From contig PWLA01000244.1 in the NCBI GenBank assembly GCA_003559555.1, forward strand, positions 1-40,803: 40,803 nt of DNA, given 5' to 3'. This stretch comes from Gemmatimonadota bacterium (GTDB lineage: Bacteria; Gemmatimonadota; Gemmatimonadetes; Longimicrobiales; Gaopeijiaceae). The notes under the pieces were generated by a model, which did no database searches, was not told the origin of the DNA, and saw only the letters and a program-made list of their open reading frames with translations. Within the stretch, counting starts at the first letter, position 1, and every line of letters starts with the position of its first letter. The translations under genes were made by a program, and so were the position numbers. Below, one piece after another: positions 1 through 9,004 of the stretch.

Positions 1-2276
1 GCCTCCTGCACCCAGTTGTGCTGCCAGACCAGCGAGGCCGCCGACTGGGCGTTCATCTCGGCGGGCAGGGCCGACTCGGCACCGTCCCGGAAGTCGGGGC
101 GGCTCCCCAGGTGCCAGTCGGTGGAGATGAGGCTCACCCGCCGCTCGTCGCCGGCGTCGAAGTCGTCCAGGTACGCGTCCCCGGAGATGTTGGGCTCGGG
201 AAGTGAGACGGCCATCTCGCCCTCGAAACGCAGCTCGGAGGGATTCCCGGTCCGCTCGCCGGGGAGGCTCTGGAGGAAGGCATCCAGCACGGGCACCTGG
301 TAGGCCAGCTCGGAACGCAGGCCCACCATCCCCATGGCCCCGGGTTCGGCACCGAAACGGGGTCGATTCACCAGCTCCTGTTCCGTCTGGTAGAGCCCCA
401 TGAGGTTGATGGCCCCGGCGTCGCCCACCGGCAGCCGGAGGTTGGCCCCGGCCACCGAGGCCGGTGACTCCCGAAACGCGCTCACCTCCTCCCACGAGAC
501 CTGCAGGCGGTCCGAGGAGCTTCGGGCCAGGAGCGCCTCGGGCTGCAGCAGGGTGAGGACCCCGGACGCATGGTCCAGGATGTAATCGATCTCCGGGCGA
601 AGGAGGCGATCGCCCAGAAAGATCCGCTCGCTCCCCTCCCGGATCCCGAAGCTGCCCAGCGCGACGCTGGCGGTGACCCCCGCACTCCGGGTCTGGACGT
701 CCATGTTCAACCGATAGAGTCCCGAAGCCTCCCGCTCCAGGGGATCCACCGTCTCGTAGATGCGGGAATTGGCGTCGGCCCCCAGCACCGCCCGACTCCC
801 CTCGGCGTCGAGTCCTTCGGAGGGCACCGGCGGCGGCTCCATGAAGGGTCGAAGGGTGGGCATGACCAGGAAGGTCCCCGGCACGCCTCGCCCGTTGGTG
901 GCGTCGGCGCCGGGCTGGAAGAGAAACTGGCGATCCACCCGGTCCAGGGGGGCGGTCTCGTCCAACCCGAAGAGGCGTAGGAGGGGGATGGGCCGGCCGT
1001 CCGGGGTCTCCTTGAAGGTCCGGCCTCCGCTCTCCTCGCCCAACGAGATGTTCACCTCCACTGACGACAGGTCCACCTCGTCGGAGCCCGACACCCGGTA
1101 GACCTGCTTCATCTCCCGGTCCCACGTGGGGCGGCCCGGCTGGTGCTGCGGTCGGGTCGAGCGGACCAGCTCCAGGGTGGGGACCTGCCCCAGATTCGCT
1201 GCCGCCTCGGGATTGTAGTCCCCGATGGTGTCACCCTGGGCCGTGATGTAGGTCACCGCCAGCGCCTCGTCGGGACGCATGGGGCTGCGGAGCATGATCC
1301 AGAGCCCCGAGGGATGTAGGTAGTAGTCCACCCCGGGGCGCAGGTGGCGGAACCACCCCGACTCCCGAACCTGCACCCCGTTCTCCTCGGCCACTGCGTC
1401 AGCCTGGATGAAGCCCTCCACCTGTTGCCGGAGGATGGGATCCCGCTCCATCCGGTAGAGCTGGATGGGTTCGGGGCCCGGAGCCAGCGAGGCGGGCGCA
1501 TCGCCGGGGCGCAGGGCCAGCACGTCCAGGTGCGGGGCTCCCATGAAGGCGTTCGGATCGGAGAGGAAGAAGAACTGGCCCTTCACGTACCCGGCGTCGT
1601 CCACCACTAGGGTGTCCTGGTCGACGATTCCCACCTCCCCACCTACACCACCCAGGCGGAACTCCCGGGACCGGCGAGCGCCCTGCTGCTGGGCGAAGAC
1701 GGCCTGGAGCTCCACCGCCCCCACGCCTCCCTGGGCCAGGATCCCGAAGTTGCCCGCCGGGATCCCCCGGGTCAGAAAGCGGGTCTCCTCCAGGGCGAAG
1801 GTGACGTCGCCCACCTCCACCCGCTGCAGGAGCTCGCCCTCGTGGCCCTGGTAGGAGGCCTGGAACCGGTTGGCGCCGGCGAACTCCCGGGTCTGGTCGT
1901 AGTCCACGTCCAGGAACACCCGATCGGCGATGGAGCCGGCGGCCTCGACGCCCATGAGAATGTCCGGCTGGAGCTGGGGAATCAGGCCCGGATTGCAGGT
2001 GACCTGGAAGCCGGCGTCACAGGGCCGGAACTGCGTCCAGTCGCCACCGAACTGGCCCCGGGTCCGGATCCGCAGGGCCAGGTCGCCATCGTCGGCCAGC
2101 AGCCGCCGGGCTCGACTCTCCACGGTGTCGGCCACCACCGGGGTATCGGCTACCGCCTGCCGCGGGCCCGGATCCAGCGTGTCCTGCAGGAACGTGGGGA
2201 GAACCACCGGACGCACCTCCCCCTCTGCCTGGACGGCGGCCGTCATGACCAGCAGGGCGAGGGTCTCGAGAAGCAT
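1..2276 (-). CDS. sprA: Cell-surface protein SprA (type IX secretion translocon), N-terminal part
   Basis: Partial: about 758 codons are read without a stop from the ATG at 2276 to the left edge. The N-terminus is a short signal peptide (MLLETLALLVMTAAVQA). The visible part has the repeated beta-rich SprA N-terminal layout. It ends in the family's conserved stretch YLDDFDAGDERRVSL (around 180-225), close to the usual YIDDFEG motif, followed by PAEMNAQSAASLVWQHNW. SprA homologues form the giant outer-membrane barrel that exports type IX secretion (T9SS) substrates and serves gliding motility in Bacteroidota; related proteins occur in Gemmatimonadota. Placement in the outer membrane is inferred from the family. 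An in-frame TTG directly precedes the ATG and is an alternative start. The gene is divergent from lptF across 148 bases. No other T9SS component is in the window. Confidence 0.82.
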   Translation of the reverse strand, partial: MLLETLALLVMTAAVQAEGEVRPVVLPTFLQDTLDPGPRQAVADTPVVADTVESRARRLLADDGDLALRIRTRGQFGGDWTQFRPCDAGFQVTCNPGLIPQLQPDILMGVEAAGSIADRVFLDVDYDQTREFAGANRFQASYQGHEGELLQRVEVGDVTFALEETRFLTRGIPAGNFGILAQGGVGAVELQAVFAQQQGARRSREFRLGGVGGEVGIVDQDTLVVDDAGYVKGQFFFLSDPNAFMGAPHLDVLALRPGDAPASLAPGPEPIQLYRMERDPILRQQVEGFIQADAVAEENGVQVRESGWFRHLRPGVDYYLHPSGLWIMLRSPMRPDEALAVTYITAQGDTIGDYNPEAAANLGQVPTLELVRSTRPQHQPGRPTWDREMKQVYRVSGSDEVDLSSVEVNISLGEESGGRTFKETPDGRPIPLLRLFGLDETAPLDRVDRQFLFQPGADATNGRGVPGTFLVMPTLRPFMEPPPVPSEGLDAEGSRAVLGADANSRIYETVDPLEREASGLYRLNMDVQTRSAGVTASVALGSFGIREGSERIFLGDRLLRPEIDYILDHASGVLTLLQPEALLARSSSDRLQVSWEEVSAFRESPASVAGANLRLPVGDAGAINLMGLYQTEQELVNRPRFGAEPGAMGMVGLRSELAYQVPVLDAFLQSLPGERTGNPSELRFEGEMAVSLPEPNISGDAYLDDFDAGDERRVSLISTDWHLGSRPDFRDGAESALPAEMNAQSAASLVWQHNWVQE

Positions 2277-2424
2277 CAATCGGTGTCCGGAGGCGTCGGC
2301 AGGCGACGGGGGGATCGCTCCCCCTGCATGAGGGTAGGAGTCCGGCTGTGGGGCCATCCCCGGTCCCGGCCCCGAGTCCGGATGTGGACTCGCTGCGACA
2401 TCATAACCCTGCCGCCCATCCGCG

Positions 2425-3849
2425 ATGAGGATTCTGACCCGTTACGTGATCCGGTCCCATGTGGGGCCCTTCCTGTTCTCCTTCACGGCGGTGACCGGTC
2501 TCCTCTTTCTGAACGCCGTGGCCCAGCGGATGGAGGACCTGGTGGGCAAGGGGCTGGAGCTCTCGGTGATCCTGGAGTTCATGTACCTCTCCCTGCCCCA
2601 CATCGTTGCGCTGACCTTTCCCATGTCGATCCTGGTGGCGGTGCTTTACGCCTTTTCCGACATGACGGGGCACAACGAGGTCATGGCGCTGGCTGCCGGG
2701 GGCGTGCACCCGGCCCGCCTGCTGGTGCCTGTGCTGGGCGTAGGTGCGGTTCTCACCGCGGGGATGCTCTACTTCAACGATCGGGTCCTCCCGGAGTCGA
2801 ATCACCGTTTAAGTTCCCTGATCAGTGACCTCGGAAGCAAGAGCCCCACCTTCGAGCTTCGAGAAGAAGTGATCAACGAGGTCCACACCGCCGACAACAC
2901 CCGCTACTTCCTGCGGGCCCGGGCCATCGACCAGGCCACCAATCGACTCACCGAAGTAACGATCTACGATCTCACCCGCAGCGGCGAAACCCGGACCATC
3001 GTCGCCGACCGGGGCGAGATGGCCTTCACCCCGGATCGCCGGGACCTTTACCTGACCCTGGAGGACGGGGTGGCCTACGAGACCGTCGAGGCCCGCCCCG
3101 GTGCCTTCCAGCGGCTCTACTTCGACACCCAGATCATTCCCTTTCGAGGCGTCGGCGCCGAAATGGAGCGCCGGGTGGGCGGAGGGTCCCGAAGCAACCG
3201 GGAGATGCCCATCGCCATGCTCCGGGATCGGGTGAACGAAAACCTGCAGGACGTCCACAACGTGGCCGACGACATGAAGGCCGCGTCCATGGACGCCCTG
3301 GACGAGGCCCTGCGAGTGGGCCGCGAGGACGACGAGCGGGTGCCGGGGGACGACCCCCTGGGCGTCATGACCGATCCGGTGGTGGAGCACCTCATGAGCG
3401 ACATGCGGGTGACCTTCCACCGGTGGCGAACCCAGTACCTGAACGTGTACCAGTACCAGGTGGAAATCTACAAGAAGCACGCCATCGCCTTCGCCTGCTT
3501 CATCTTCGTGCTCCTGGGGGTTCCCATGGCCATCCGCTATCCCCAGGGCGGGGTGGGAATGGTCATCGCCCTCTCCCTGGGGATCTTCCTCCTCTACTGG
3601 ATCGGCCTCATCGTGGGCGAGCGATTCGCCGACCGGGGACAGCTCCACCCCTGGATCGCCATGTGGGCGCCCAACATCATCTTTTTCATCCCCGGGGTCT
3701 TTCTGGTCTCGCGGATGGGTCGAGAGATGGCCACCTCCCGGGGGAGCCACTGGGATGAGATCCGCTATCGGCTCGGGACCTTTCTGGGACGGGCCGGGGG
3801 TCGGAAGCCCACCGAGTCCGGTGTGATGGCCGAGGAACCGGCTCGATGA
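2425..3849 (+). CDS. lptF: LPS export ABC transporter permease LptF (YjgP/YjgQ family)
   Basis: A 474-residue inner-membrane permease. With LptG and the ATPase LptB (not here) it extracts lipopolysaccharide from the inner membrane and passes it to the LptC-A-D bridge. Three N-terminal membrane segments lie at about residues 12-32, 52-75 and 97-117, the periplasmic jellyroll-like domain follows, and three more segments lie at about 350-430. Family signatures are FPMSILVAVLYAFSDMTGHNE and the PMAIRYPQGG region. It is about 100 residues longer than E. coli LptF. Much of the excess is a charged helical stretch at about 250-345, just before the fourth membrane segment. No clear Shine-Dalgarno precedes the ATG. 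The stop overlaps the lptG start by four bases (ATGA), so the two are co-translated. Confidence 0.9.
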   Translation: MRILTRYVIRSHVGPFLFSFTAVTGLLFLNAVAQRMEDLVGKGLELSVILEFMYLSLPHIVALTFPMSILVAVLYAFSDMTGHNEVMALAAGGVHPARLLVPVLGVGAVLTAGMLYFNDRVLPESNHRLSSLISDLGSKSPTFELREEVINEVHTADNTRYFLRARAIDQATNRLTEVTIYDLTRSGETRTIVADRGEMAFTPDRRDLYLTLEDGVAYETVEARPGAFQRLYFDTQIIPFRGVGAEMERRVGGGSRSNREMPIAMLRDRVNENLQDVHNVADDMKAASMDALDEALRVGREDDERVPGDDPLGVMTDPVVEHLMSDMRVTFHRWRTQYLNVYQYQVEIYKKHAIAFACFIFVLLGVPMAIRYPQGGVGMVIALSLGIFLLYWIGLIVGERFADRGQLHPWIAMWAPNIIFFIPGVFLVSRMGREMATSRGSHWDEIRYRLGTFLGRAGGRKPTESGVMAEEPAR

Positions 3850-4919
3850 AGATTCTGGACCGGCTGGTGACCTTCACCTTCCTGAAGCTCTTTGCGGTCT
3901 TCGTGGTGGGTGCCCCCCTCCTCTTCATCCTGGTGGACGCCACCGACAACCTGGATCGCTACCTGGACCGGGGCCTCACCCTGGCCGAGGTGGGAGTGGG
4001 CTACGTGTACCTCTTCCCACGATTCTTCCTCTGGGCGTTTCCGGTAGCCGCGCTCCTGGCCTCGGTCTTCACCATCTACCCCATGACCACCCACCGGGAG
4101 ATCATGGCGGCCAAGGCCGGCGGGATATCCTTCTACCGACTCATCCTCCCCATGGTGGTGGCGGGATTCTTTCTCACCGGCGCCGGGGTGGCGCTCTCCC
4201 AGGTCGTGCCCCGGAGCAACCAGGCGGCGGCGGAGGCGCTGGGCGAACGGGAGCGTCGCCAGGAATGGCGGGCCAACTTCGTCTACATCACCGATGCCGG
4301 AGAATCGCTTTCGGCTCGCCGCCTCACGACTGCCGACGGCAGGATGCAGGGCGTCACCCTCCAGCAGATCTCCCGGAACGCCGACGATCCCACCCGGCAC
4401 ATCCTGGCCAACCAGGCGGTCTGGAACGAGGAGGATGAGGGCTGGACCTTCCACGACGGCTGGGTCCGTGAGGTGTATCCCGACGGGCGCGAGCACGCGT
4501 CCCGGTTCGACGAGTATGCTGCCGAGACCCTTTCGGAGGCGCCCACCGACCTCCTGGATACGGTCCGCGACGAGGACGAGATGACGTATGCGGAGCTGGG
4601 GACGCTGGCCGATCGGATCCTGCGCTCCGGGGGAGACCCGAACCGGGTTCTGACCAAACGCGAACAACAGTTCGCCATCCCCATGGCCACCTTCATCATC
4701 ATTCTCTTCGGCGCACCCCTGGCCACCTCCAGCCGACGGGGGGGAACGGCGTATGGAATCGGGGTCTCGCTGGCCACCACCATCCTGTACATGATGCTCT
4801 TCCGGGTCTCCGGAGCCATGGGGTACGCCGGCACCCTTCCGGCGGTGGCTGCCGCCTGGCTCCCCAACGCCTTCTTCCTGGTGGGCGCCATCGTGCTTCT
4901 GATCCGGGTCCGCACGTAG
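3846..4919 (+). CDS. lptG: LPS export ABC transporter permease LptG (YjgP/YjgQ family)
   Basis: A 357-residue partner of LptF of normal family length. It has three N-terminal membrane segments, a periplasmic beta domain and three C-terminal segments (FIIILFGAPLATSSRRGG opens the second membrane block). The motif PMTTHREIMAAKAGGISFYR matches the cytoplasmic coupling helix that contacts LptB in this family. The start ATG overlaps the lptF stop codon, so stoichiometric expression is expected. The gene is convergent with the DapF-family gene, 49 bases from its stop codon. Function is assigned from family and gene pair; lptB, lptC and lptA are not in the window. Confidence 0.9.
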   Translation: MKILDRLVTFTFLKLFAVFVVGAPLLFILVDATDNLDRYLDRGLTLAEVGVGYVYLFPRFFLWAFPVAALLASVFTIYPMTTHREIMAAKAGGISFYRLILPMVVAGFFLTGAGVALSQVVPRSNQAAAEALGERERRQEWRANFVYITDAGESLSARRLTTADGRMQGVTLQQISRNADDPTRHILANQAVWNEEDEGWTFHDGWVREVYPDGREHASRFDEYAAETLSEAPTDLLDTVRDEDEMTYAELGTLADRILRSGGDPNRVLTKREQQFAIPMATFIIILFGAPLATSSRRGGTAYGIGVSLATTILYMMLFRVSGAMGYAGTLPAVAAAWLPNAFFLVGAIVLLIRVRT

Positions 4920-4968
4920 CCGTCTGATCACAGGGCCGGAAGTCCGCCGAAGAAGCCCGGAGAGCAGC

Positions 4969-5883
4969 CTATCCGGGGGCAGCCTTCTCCGCCAGGGTGT
5001 CCACGAAGCCGGGCAGCAGCGCGCCTCGAGCCACTTCCTGGACCGGACCCCGCAGCGTCACCTCCAGATCGGCAGACACCTCCACCTGGAGGGTCCCGCC
5101 CGCCATGAGCACCTCGATGGGGCCGGGGTCGAGCCGACCCTGGTGGACAGCGGCCACCGCCGCTGCGCACGAGCTCGTTCCCGAGGCGGTGGTGGGCCCC
5201 ACCCCCCGTTCCCAGATGGCGATCTCCACCCGTCCCGACCCTTGCACCTGGGCCAACTGCACGTTCGTGCCCCGGGCGAAGGTTGGATGGGTGCAGAGGA
5301 AGGGGCCCACAGCGTGCAGCATGGACTCGGAGAGGTCGTCGCTGAAGACCACGGCGTGGGGGTTCCCCACCGAGACCGGCTGGAACGCCACCGGCCCCCG
5401 CTCGGGATGGTACAGGGTGAAGGGGCCTGCGTCTCCGCTCTCCGCATCGAATCCCACCGCCTCCGCTGACGTTCGCGCTCGACCCATCTCCACCGAGATG
5501 TCGAAGTGCCCTCCAGGAGCCGCAGTGTGCACCTGCATTCGGATGAGGCTCCCGCCGCTCCGCACCTGGAAGGGCCCCTGGCCCACCCGCCCGGTCCGAC
5601 GAAGGTAGGCGGCCAGCACCCGAAGTCCGTTTCCGCTTCGCTCGAACTCCGAGCCGTCGGGATTGAACATGCGGAGAAGGAAGGGCTCGTCCGGATCCGG
5701 ATCCGGGTCCGGGTCCATGAGGACCACGATGCCGTCGGAGCCCAACCCGGTGAGCCGGTGACACACGGCCTGGATGGCCCGCGCGCTCAACGGCCAGGCG
5801 GAGTCCTCATCTCCGTCGGCAGCCTCGAAGACCAGGTAGTCGTTGCCCAGTCCGTGGGCCCTGTAGAACCCGGGGCCCGCCAT
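4969..5883 (-). CDS. dapF: Diaminopimelate epimerase-family protein lacking both catalytic cysteines
   Basis: A 304-residue DapF-fold protein. DapF interconverts LL- and meso-diaminopimelate for lysine and peptidoglycan synthesis, using two cysteines as acid and base. The start FYRAHGLGNDYLVFE and the two-domain layout are typical. The ATG at 5883 was chosen because GGAG lies five bases upstream and the family start follows at once; the reading frame stays open further upstream. Oddities: the first catalytic motif, normally GNGARC, reads SGNGLRVLA with Val near residue 89. The second, normally GETLACGTGACA, reads GPTTASGTSSCA, with Ser for Cys near residue 233 and Pro for the conserved Glu. 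Epimerase activity by the known mechanism is therefore doubtful. It could be a diverged DapF clade or a different isomerase. Confidence 0.8.
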   Translation of the reverse strand: MAGPGFYRAHGLGNDYLVFEAADGDEDSAWPLSARAIQAVCHRLTGLGSDGIVVLMDPDPDPDPDEPFLLRMFNPDGSEFERSGNGLRVLAAYLRRTGRVGQGPFQVRSGGSLIRMQVHTAAPGGHFDISVEMGRARTSAEAVGFDAESGDAGPFTLYHPERGPVAFQPVSVGNPHAVVFSDDLSESMLHAVGPFLCTHPTFARGTNVQLAQVQGSGRVEIAIWERGVGPTTASGTSSCAAAVAAVHQGRLDPGPIEVLMAGGTLQVEVSADLEVTLRGPVQEVARGALLPGFVDTLAEKAAPG

Positions 5884-6187
5884 GGGTACTCCGTGGCCCC
5901 TCGCCTCGCCTCGCTGCCCGCCATCAGGCAAGTGTCCCGCTGCCTGTGCGTCCACCTGAACCTCCCTTCAGGGTGAATGGCTGCTGCTCCTCGATCTCTT
6001 CCGGCACCAGCAGTCTGATCGGCCCCTGTGCGCCTGGCTCGACGCCCGGCTCTGAAACCAGGCCGCGCCGATCCTCGTAGGGCCGAATGAAGTGATCGCC
6101 GACCTACGGACAACAAAATGGCAAAGAGCCGTGGCGGAAACCCCCATCGGGCCGGGAGCCGCCATCAGGCAGGGAGATCCAATACAC
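5884..6187. other. Divergent intergenic region with a 13-nt direct repeat
   Basis: This stretch of 304 bases separates the minus-strand DapF-family gene from the plus-strand DUF5916 gene. It holds no convincing gene. The 13-mer CCGCCATCAGGCA occurs exactly at 5918-5930 and again at 6159-6171, near the two ends of the divergent promoter region. The second copy lies just before the GGGAGA that serves as ribosome site for the gene starting at 6188. No strong sigma-70 promoter was recognised. Confidence 0.45.
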
Positions 6188-8941
6188 ATGAACCGATCCA
6201 CCACCTCCGAGACGACGTCCAACGCCGGGTCCCCTGCAGGACCCCGAGCTGCTCTCATCCGACGCGCCGCACCCCTGCTGGCCTTCGGGCTTCTCCTGGG
6301 CACGGGGTTGGCGCTCTGGACCGCAACCCCGGCGGCCGGAGCGGTGTCCCTGGTCCAGACCCAGGAGCAGCCGGACACCCTGGCGGCGCCCCCCGGGAGT
6401 GCGCCATCCCTCGAAGCGGTTCGCATCCAGGGGCGTCCCCCTGTCCTCCACGGCGACCTCTCGGATCCGGCGTGGGAAGCTGCACCCGTGGCCACTGACT
6501 TCGTGCAGGCGATGCCTCACGAGGGCGAGCCTGCCAGTGAGCGCACCGAGGCCCGGGTCCTCTACGACGACGATGCCCTCTACGTAGGCATCCGGGCCTA
6601 CGATCGATCGCCCGACTCCATCGCCGCACCCCTGGCCCGCCGGGGACAGACGCAGAACTCGGACATGCTCCACGTGATCGTGGACTCGCACCTGGATCGG
6701 CGCACGGCCTTTCACTTTGGCGTGAATCCGGTGGGGGTCAAGCTGGACCTGTACCGCTACGACGACTACATGGAAGACTCGAACTGGGAGGCGGTCTGGG
6801 ACGTGGCCACCCAGATCGACTCGTTGGGCTGGACTGCGGAGTTCAGGATCCCCCTCTCCCAGCTCCGCTATTCCAGCGCCCCGGTTCAGACCTGGGGGAT
6901 CAACTTCGCCCGAGACATCGCCCGGGTGCCCGAACTCTCCACCTGGGCGCCCCTTCGGGTGACCGACCAGGCCATCGTATCCCGCTCCGGCATCCTCCAC
7001 GGCATCCGCGACCTGGACGCCGGGAGCCGCATCGAGATCCTCCCCTATTCCGCAGGCGAGCTGGCCCGGACTCCCGGCGACGCCTCCGATCCGTTCTGGA
7101 GCGCCACCGATGGCTCGGCCCGGATCGGCGCCGACCTGCGCATGGGGGTCACCAGCGACCTGACCCTGGACTTGACGGTAAACCCCGACTTCGGACAGGT
7201 GGAAGCGGATCCGGCACAGGTGAACCTCACGGCCTTCGAGACCTTCTTCCCCGAGCAGCGGCCCTTCTTTCAGGAAGGTTCCTCGATCTTCAACTTCGGG
7301 ATCGGGCTCGGCGACGGCGACGGGGGACACCCCCGGCTCTTCTACTCGCGACGCATCGGCCGCGCGCCCCAGGGATCCGCTCCCTCCGGCGCCGACTGGG
7401 TGGACGCACCCTCCCGGACCCGAATCCTCTCGGCCGGAAAGCTCTCGGGCCGGACCTCGGAGGGCTGGTCCGTAGGGGTCCTCAGCGCCCTCACCGATTC
7501 GGAGGAGGCCCGGGCCGTGATGGACGGCGAACGGATGAGCATCGAAGTCGAGCCCATGACCAACTACTCGGTGGCCCGGCTTCAGCGGGATTTCCGGGAC
7601 GGAGAGAGCTCAATCGGAGGGATCGCCACCGCCACCCTCCGGGACCGATCCGGGGCCGAGGACCTGAGGCTGCACCAGTCGGCCTACACCGGCGGCCTGG
7701 ACTTCCGCCATCGCTTTCGGGAAGGAACCATGGAGGTGAAGGGGTTCCTCCTGGGATCCCGGGTGCAGGGCTCGGAAGAAGCCATTCTGCGAACCCAGCG
7801 TTCCCCGGCCCGATCCTACGAGCGCCCCGATGCCGACCACGTGGAGCTGGATCCCGACGCCACCAGCCTCACGGGGCTGTCCGGCGCCGTGGAGCTCTGG
7901 AAGGTGGGGGGCGGGCCCTGGCGCTTCGCCTCGCTCACCCACGTCCGGTCTCCCGGCTTCGAGGTGAACGACCTGGGCTTCATGCAGAACGCCGACTACG
8001 TGCAGCAGGCGGTGTGGGTCGGATACATGAACACCGATCCCGGTGACCACTTCCGTCGGTGGGGACTGAACACCAACCTCTTCTCCGACTGGAGTCTGGG
8101 AGGAGAGCACCGGGGGCTGAACGCGAATCTGAATGGCCACGCCAACACCCTGGGCAACCGGAATCTGAACGCCGGGGTGAACTGGAGCGGCTCGGGACTC
8201 AGCACGGCGCTGCTGCGGGGCGGTCCGGCCTTCCGGACCGAACAGAGCGTCAACGGATGGGCCTCAGCGAGCACGGACAGCCGCCAGGATCTCCAGTTCA
8301 GCATGAATGTGAACGGGAACGTGCGTCCAGAGAGCGATTCCTGGCGGATGGGCATCTCCCCGAGCCTCCGCTGGCGACCCTCCACCCGGAGCTCGGTGCG
8401 GATCGGGCCGTCCTTCTCCCACCAGGTGGAAGACCGCCAGTGGGTGGATCGCGTGCCGGTGGAAGGGGGCCCGGAGTACATCTTCGGTCGCATGGAGCAG
8501 TCCACCCTGGGGATGAATTTGAGGGCCGAGATGGCCGTCACCCCCACCCTCTCGGTACAGCTCTACGCCCAGCCCTTCGTGAGTTCCGGTGAGTTCACCG
8601 AGTTTCGTCGGGTCGTGGACCCCAGGGCAGACCGGTACGAGGATCGGTTCGAGGGCGTGGACGCGGAGTTCCGGAACGGTCGCTACCGGGCCGACCTCAC
8701 CGGCGACGGTCAGGAAGAATCCTTCCGGAGCCCCCACTTCAGCAGCATGCAGTTCCGCTCCAACGCCGTGCTGCGCTGGGAGTATCGACCCGGCTCCACC
8801 CTCTACCTGGTCTGGTCCCAGACCCGGAACCAGTTCGATCCCAATGGGGAGTTCCAGGTGGGCCGACGGATGGACGACCTCTTCTCCACCCCGTCCGAAA
8901 ACGTCCTCATGCTCAAGATGAGCTACTGGCTGAATCCATGA
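6188..8941 (+). CDS. CBM9-like / DUF5916 outer-membrane beta-barrel protein
   Basis: A 917-residue secreted or outer-membrane protein. The chosen ATG at 6188 has GGGAGA about ten bases upstream and gives a signal sequence (AAPLLAFGLLLGTGLALW, then TPAAGA). Residues about 65-260 form a carbohydrate-binding family 9-like beta sandwich (DPAWEAAPVATDFVQ, VLYDDDALYVGIRAYD). From about 300 on is the DUF5916 region, with the hallmark LTVNPDFGQVEAD and FFPEQRPFFQEG, ending in many amphipathic strands and a C-terminal aromatic (MLKMSYWLNP), as in outer-membrane barrels. Substrate and exact role are unknown for the family; glycan or peptide uptake has been supposed. The frame is open upstream to 6092, but those residues are not family-like. 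Confidence 0.85.
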   Translation: MNRSTTSETTSNAGSPAGPRAALIRRAAPLLAFGLLLGTGLALWTATPAAGAVSLVQTQEQPDTLAAPPGSAPSLEAVRIQGRPPVLHGDLSDPAWEAAPVATDFVQAMPHEGEPASERTEARVLYDDDALYVGIRAYDRSPDSIAAPLARRGQTQNSDMLHVIVDSHLDRRTAFHFGVNPVGVKLDLYRYDDYMEDSNWEAVWDVATQIDSLGWTAEFRIPLSQLRYSSAPVQTWGINFARDIARVPELSTWAPLRVTDQAIVSRSGILHGIRDLDAGSRIEILPYSAGELARTPGDASDPFWSATDGSARIGADLRMGVTSDLTLDLTVNPDFGQVEADPAQVNLTAFETFFPEQRPFFQEGSSIFNFGIGLGDGDGGHPRLFYSRRIGRAPQGSAPSGADWVDAPSRTRILSAGKLSGRTSEGWSVGVLSALTDSEEARAVMDGERMSIEVEPMTNYSVARLQRDFRDGESSIGGIATATLRDRSGAEDLRLHQSAYTGGLDFRHRFREGTMEVKGFLLGSRVQGSEEAILRTQRSPARSYERPDADHVELDPDATSLTGLSGAVELWKVGGGPWRFASLTHVRSPGFEVNDLGFMQNADYVQQAVWVGYMNTDPGDHFRRWGLNTNLFSDWSLGGEHRGLNANLNGHANTLGNRNLNAGVNWSGSGLSTALLRGGPAFRTEQSVNGWASASTDSRQDLQFSMNVNGNVRPESDSWRMGISPSLRWRPSTRSSVRIGPSFSHQVEDRQWVDRVPVEGGPEYIFGRMEQSTLGMNLRAEMAVTPTLSVQLYAQPFVSSGEFTEFRRVVDPRADRYEDRFEGVDAEFRNGRYRADLTGDGQEESFRSPHFSSMQFRSNAVLRWEYRPGSTLYLVWSQTRNQFDPNGEFQVGRRMDDLFSTPSENVLMLKMSYWLNP

Positions 8942-8951
8942 CGGCCTGTTC

Positions 8952-8992
8952 GGAGGGGGGCCGGCCCGCTGCATCCGGCCGCCCCCCCTTCC
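8952..8992. terminator. GC-rich hairpin between convergent genes (putative terminator)
   Basis: GGGGGGCCGG (8955-8964) can pair with CCGG (8975-8978) and the C-run at 8982-8988, leaving a small bulge and a loop of about ten bases. TTCCTT follows on the plus strand. It sits between the stop codons of two convergent genes, where a bidirectional terminator is expected. The U-run is poor, so intrinsic termination is plausible but not certain. Confidence 0.5.
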
Positions 8993-9004
8993 TTCACTCC
9001 GGAC

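Noticed and set aside
3765-4931. Long minus-strand open frame (388 codons) opposite lptG
   Set aside because: It is antisense to a clear LptG gene, with Gly-, Arg- and His-rich composition typical of a GC-rich shadow frame.
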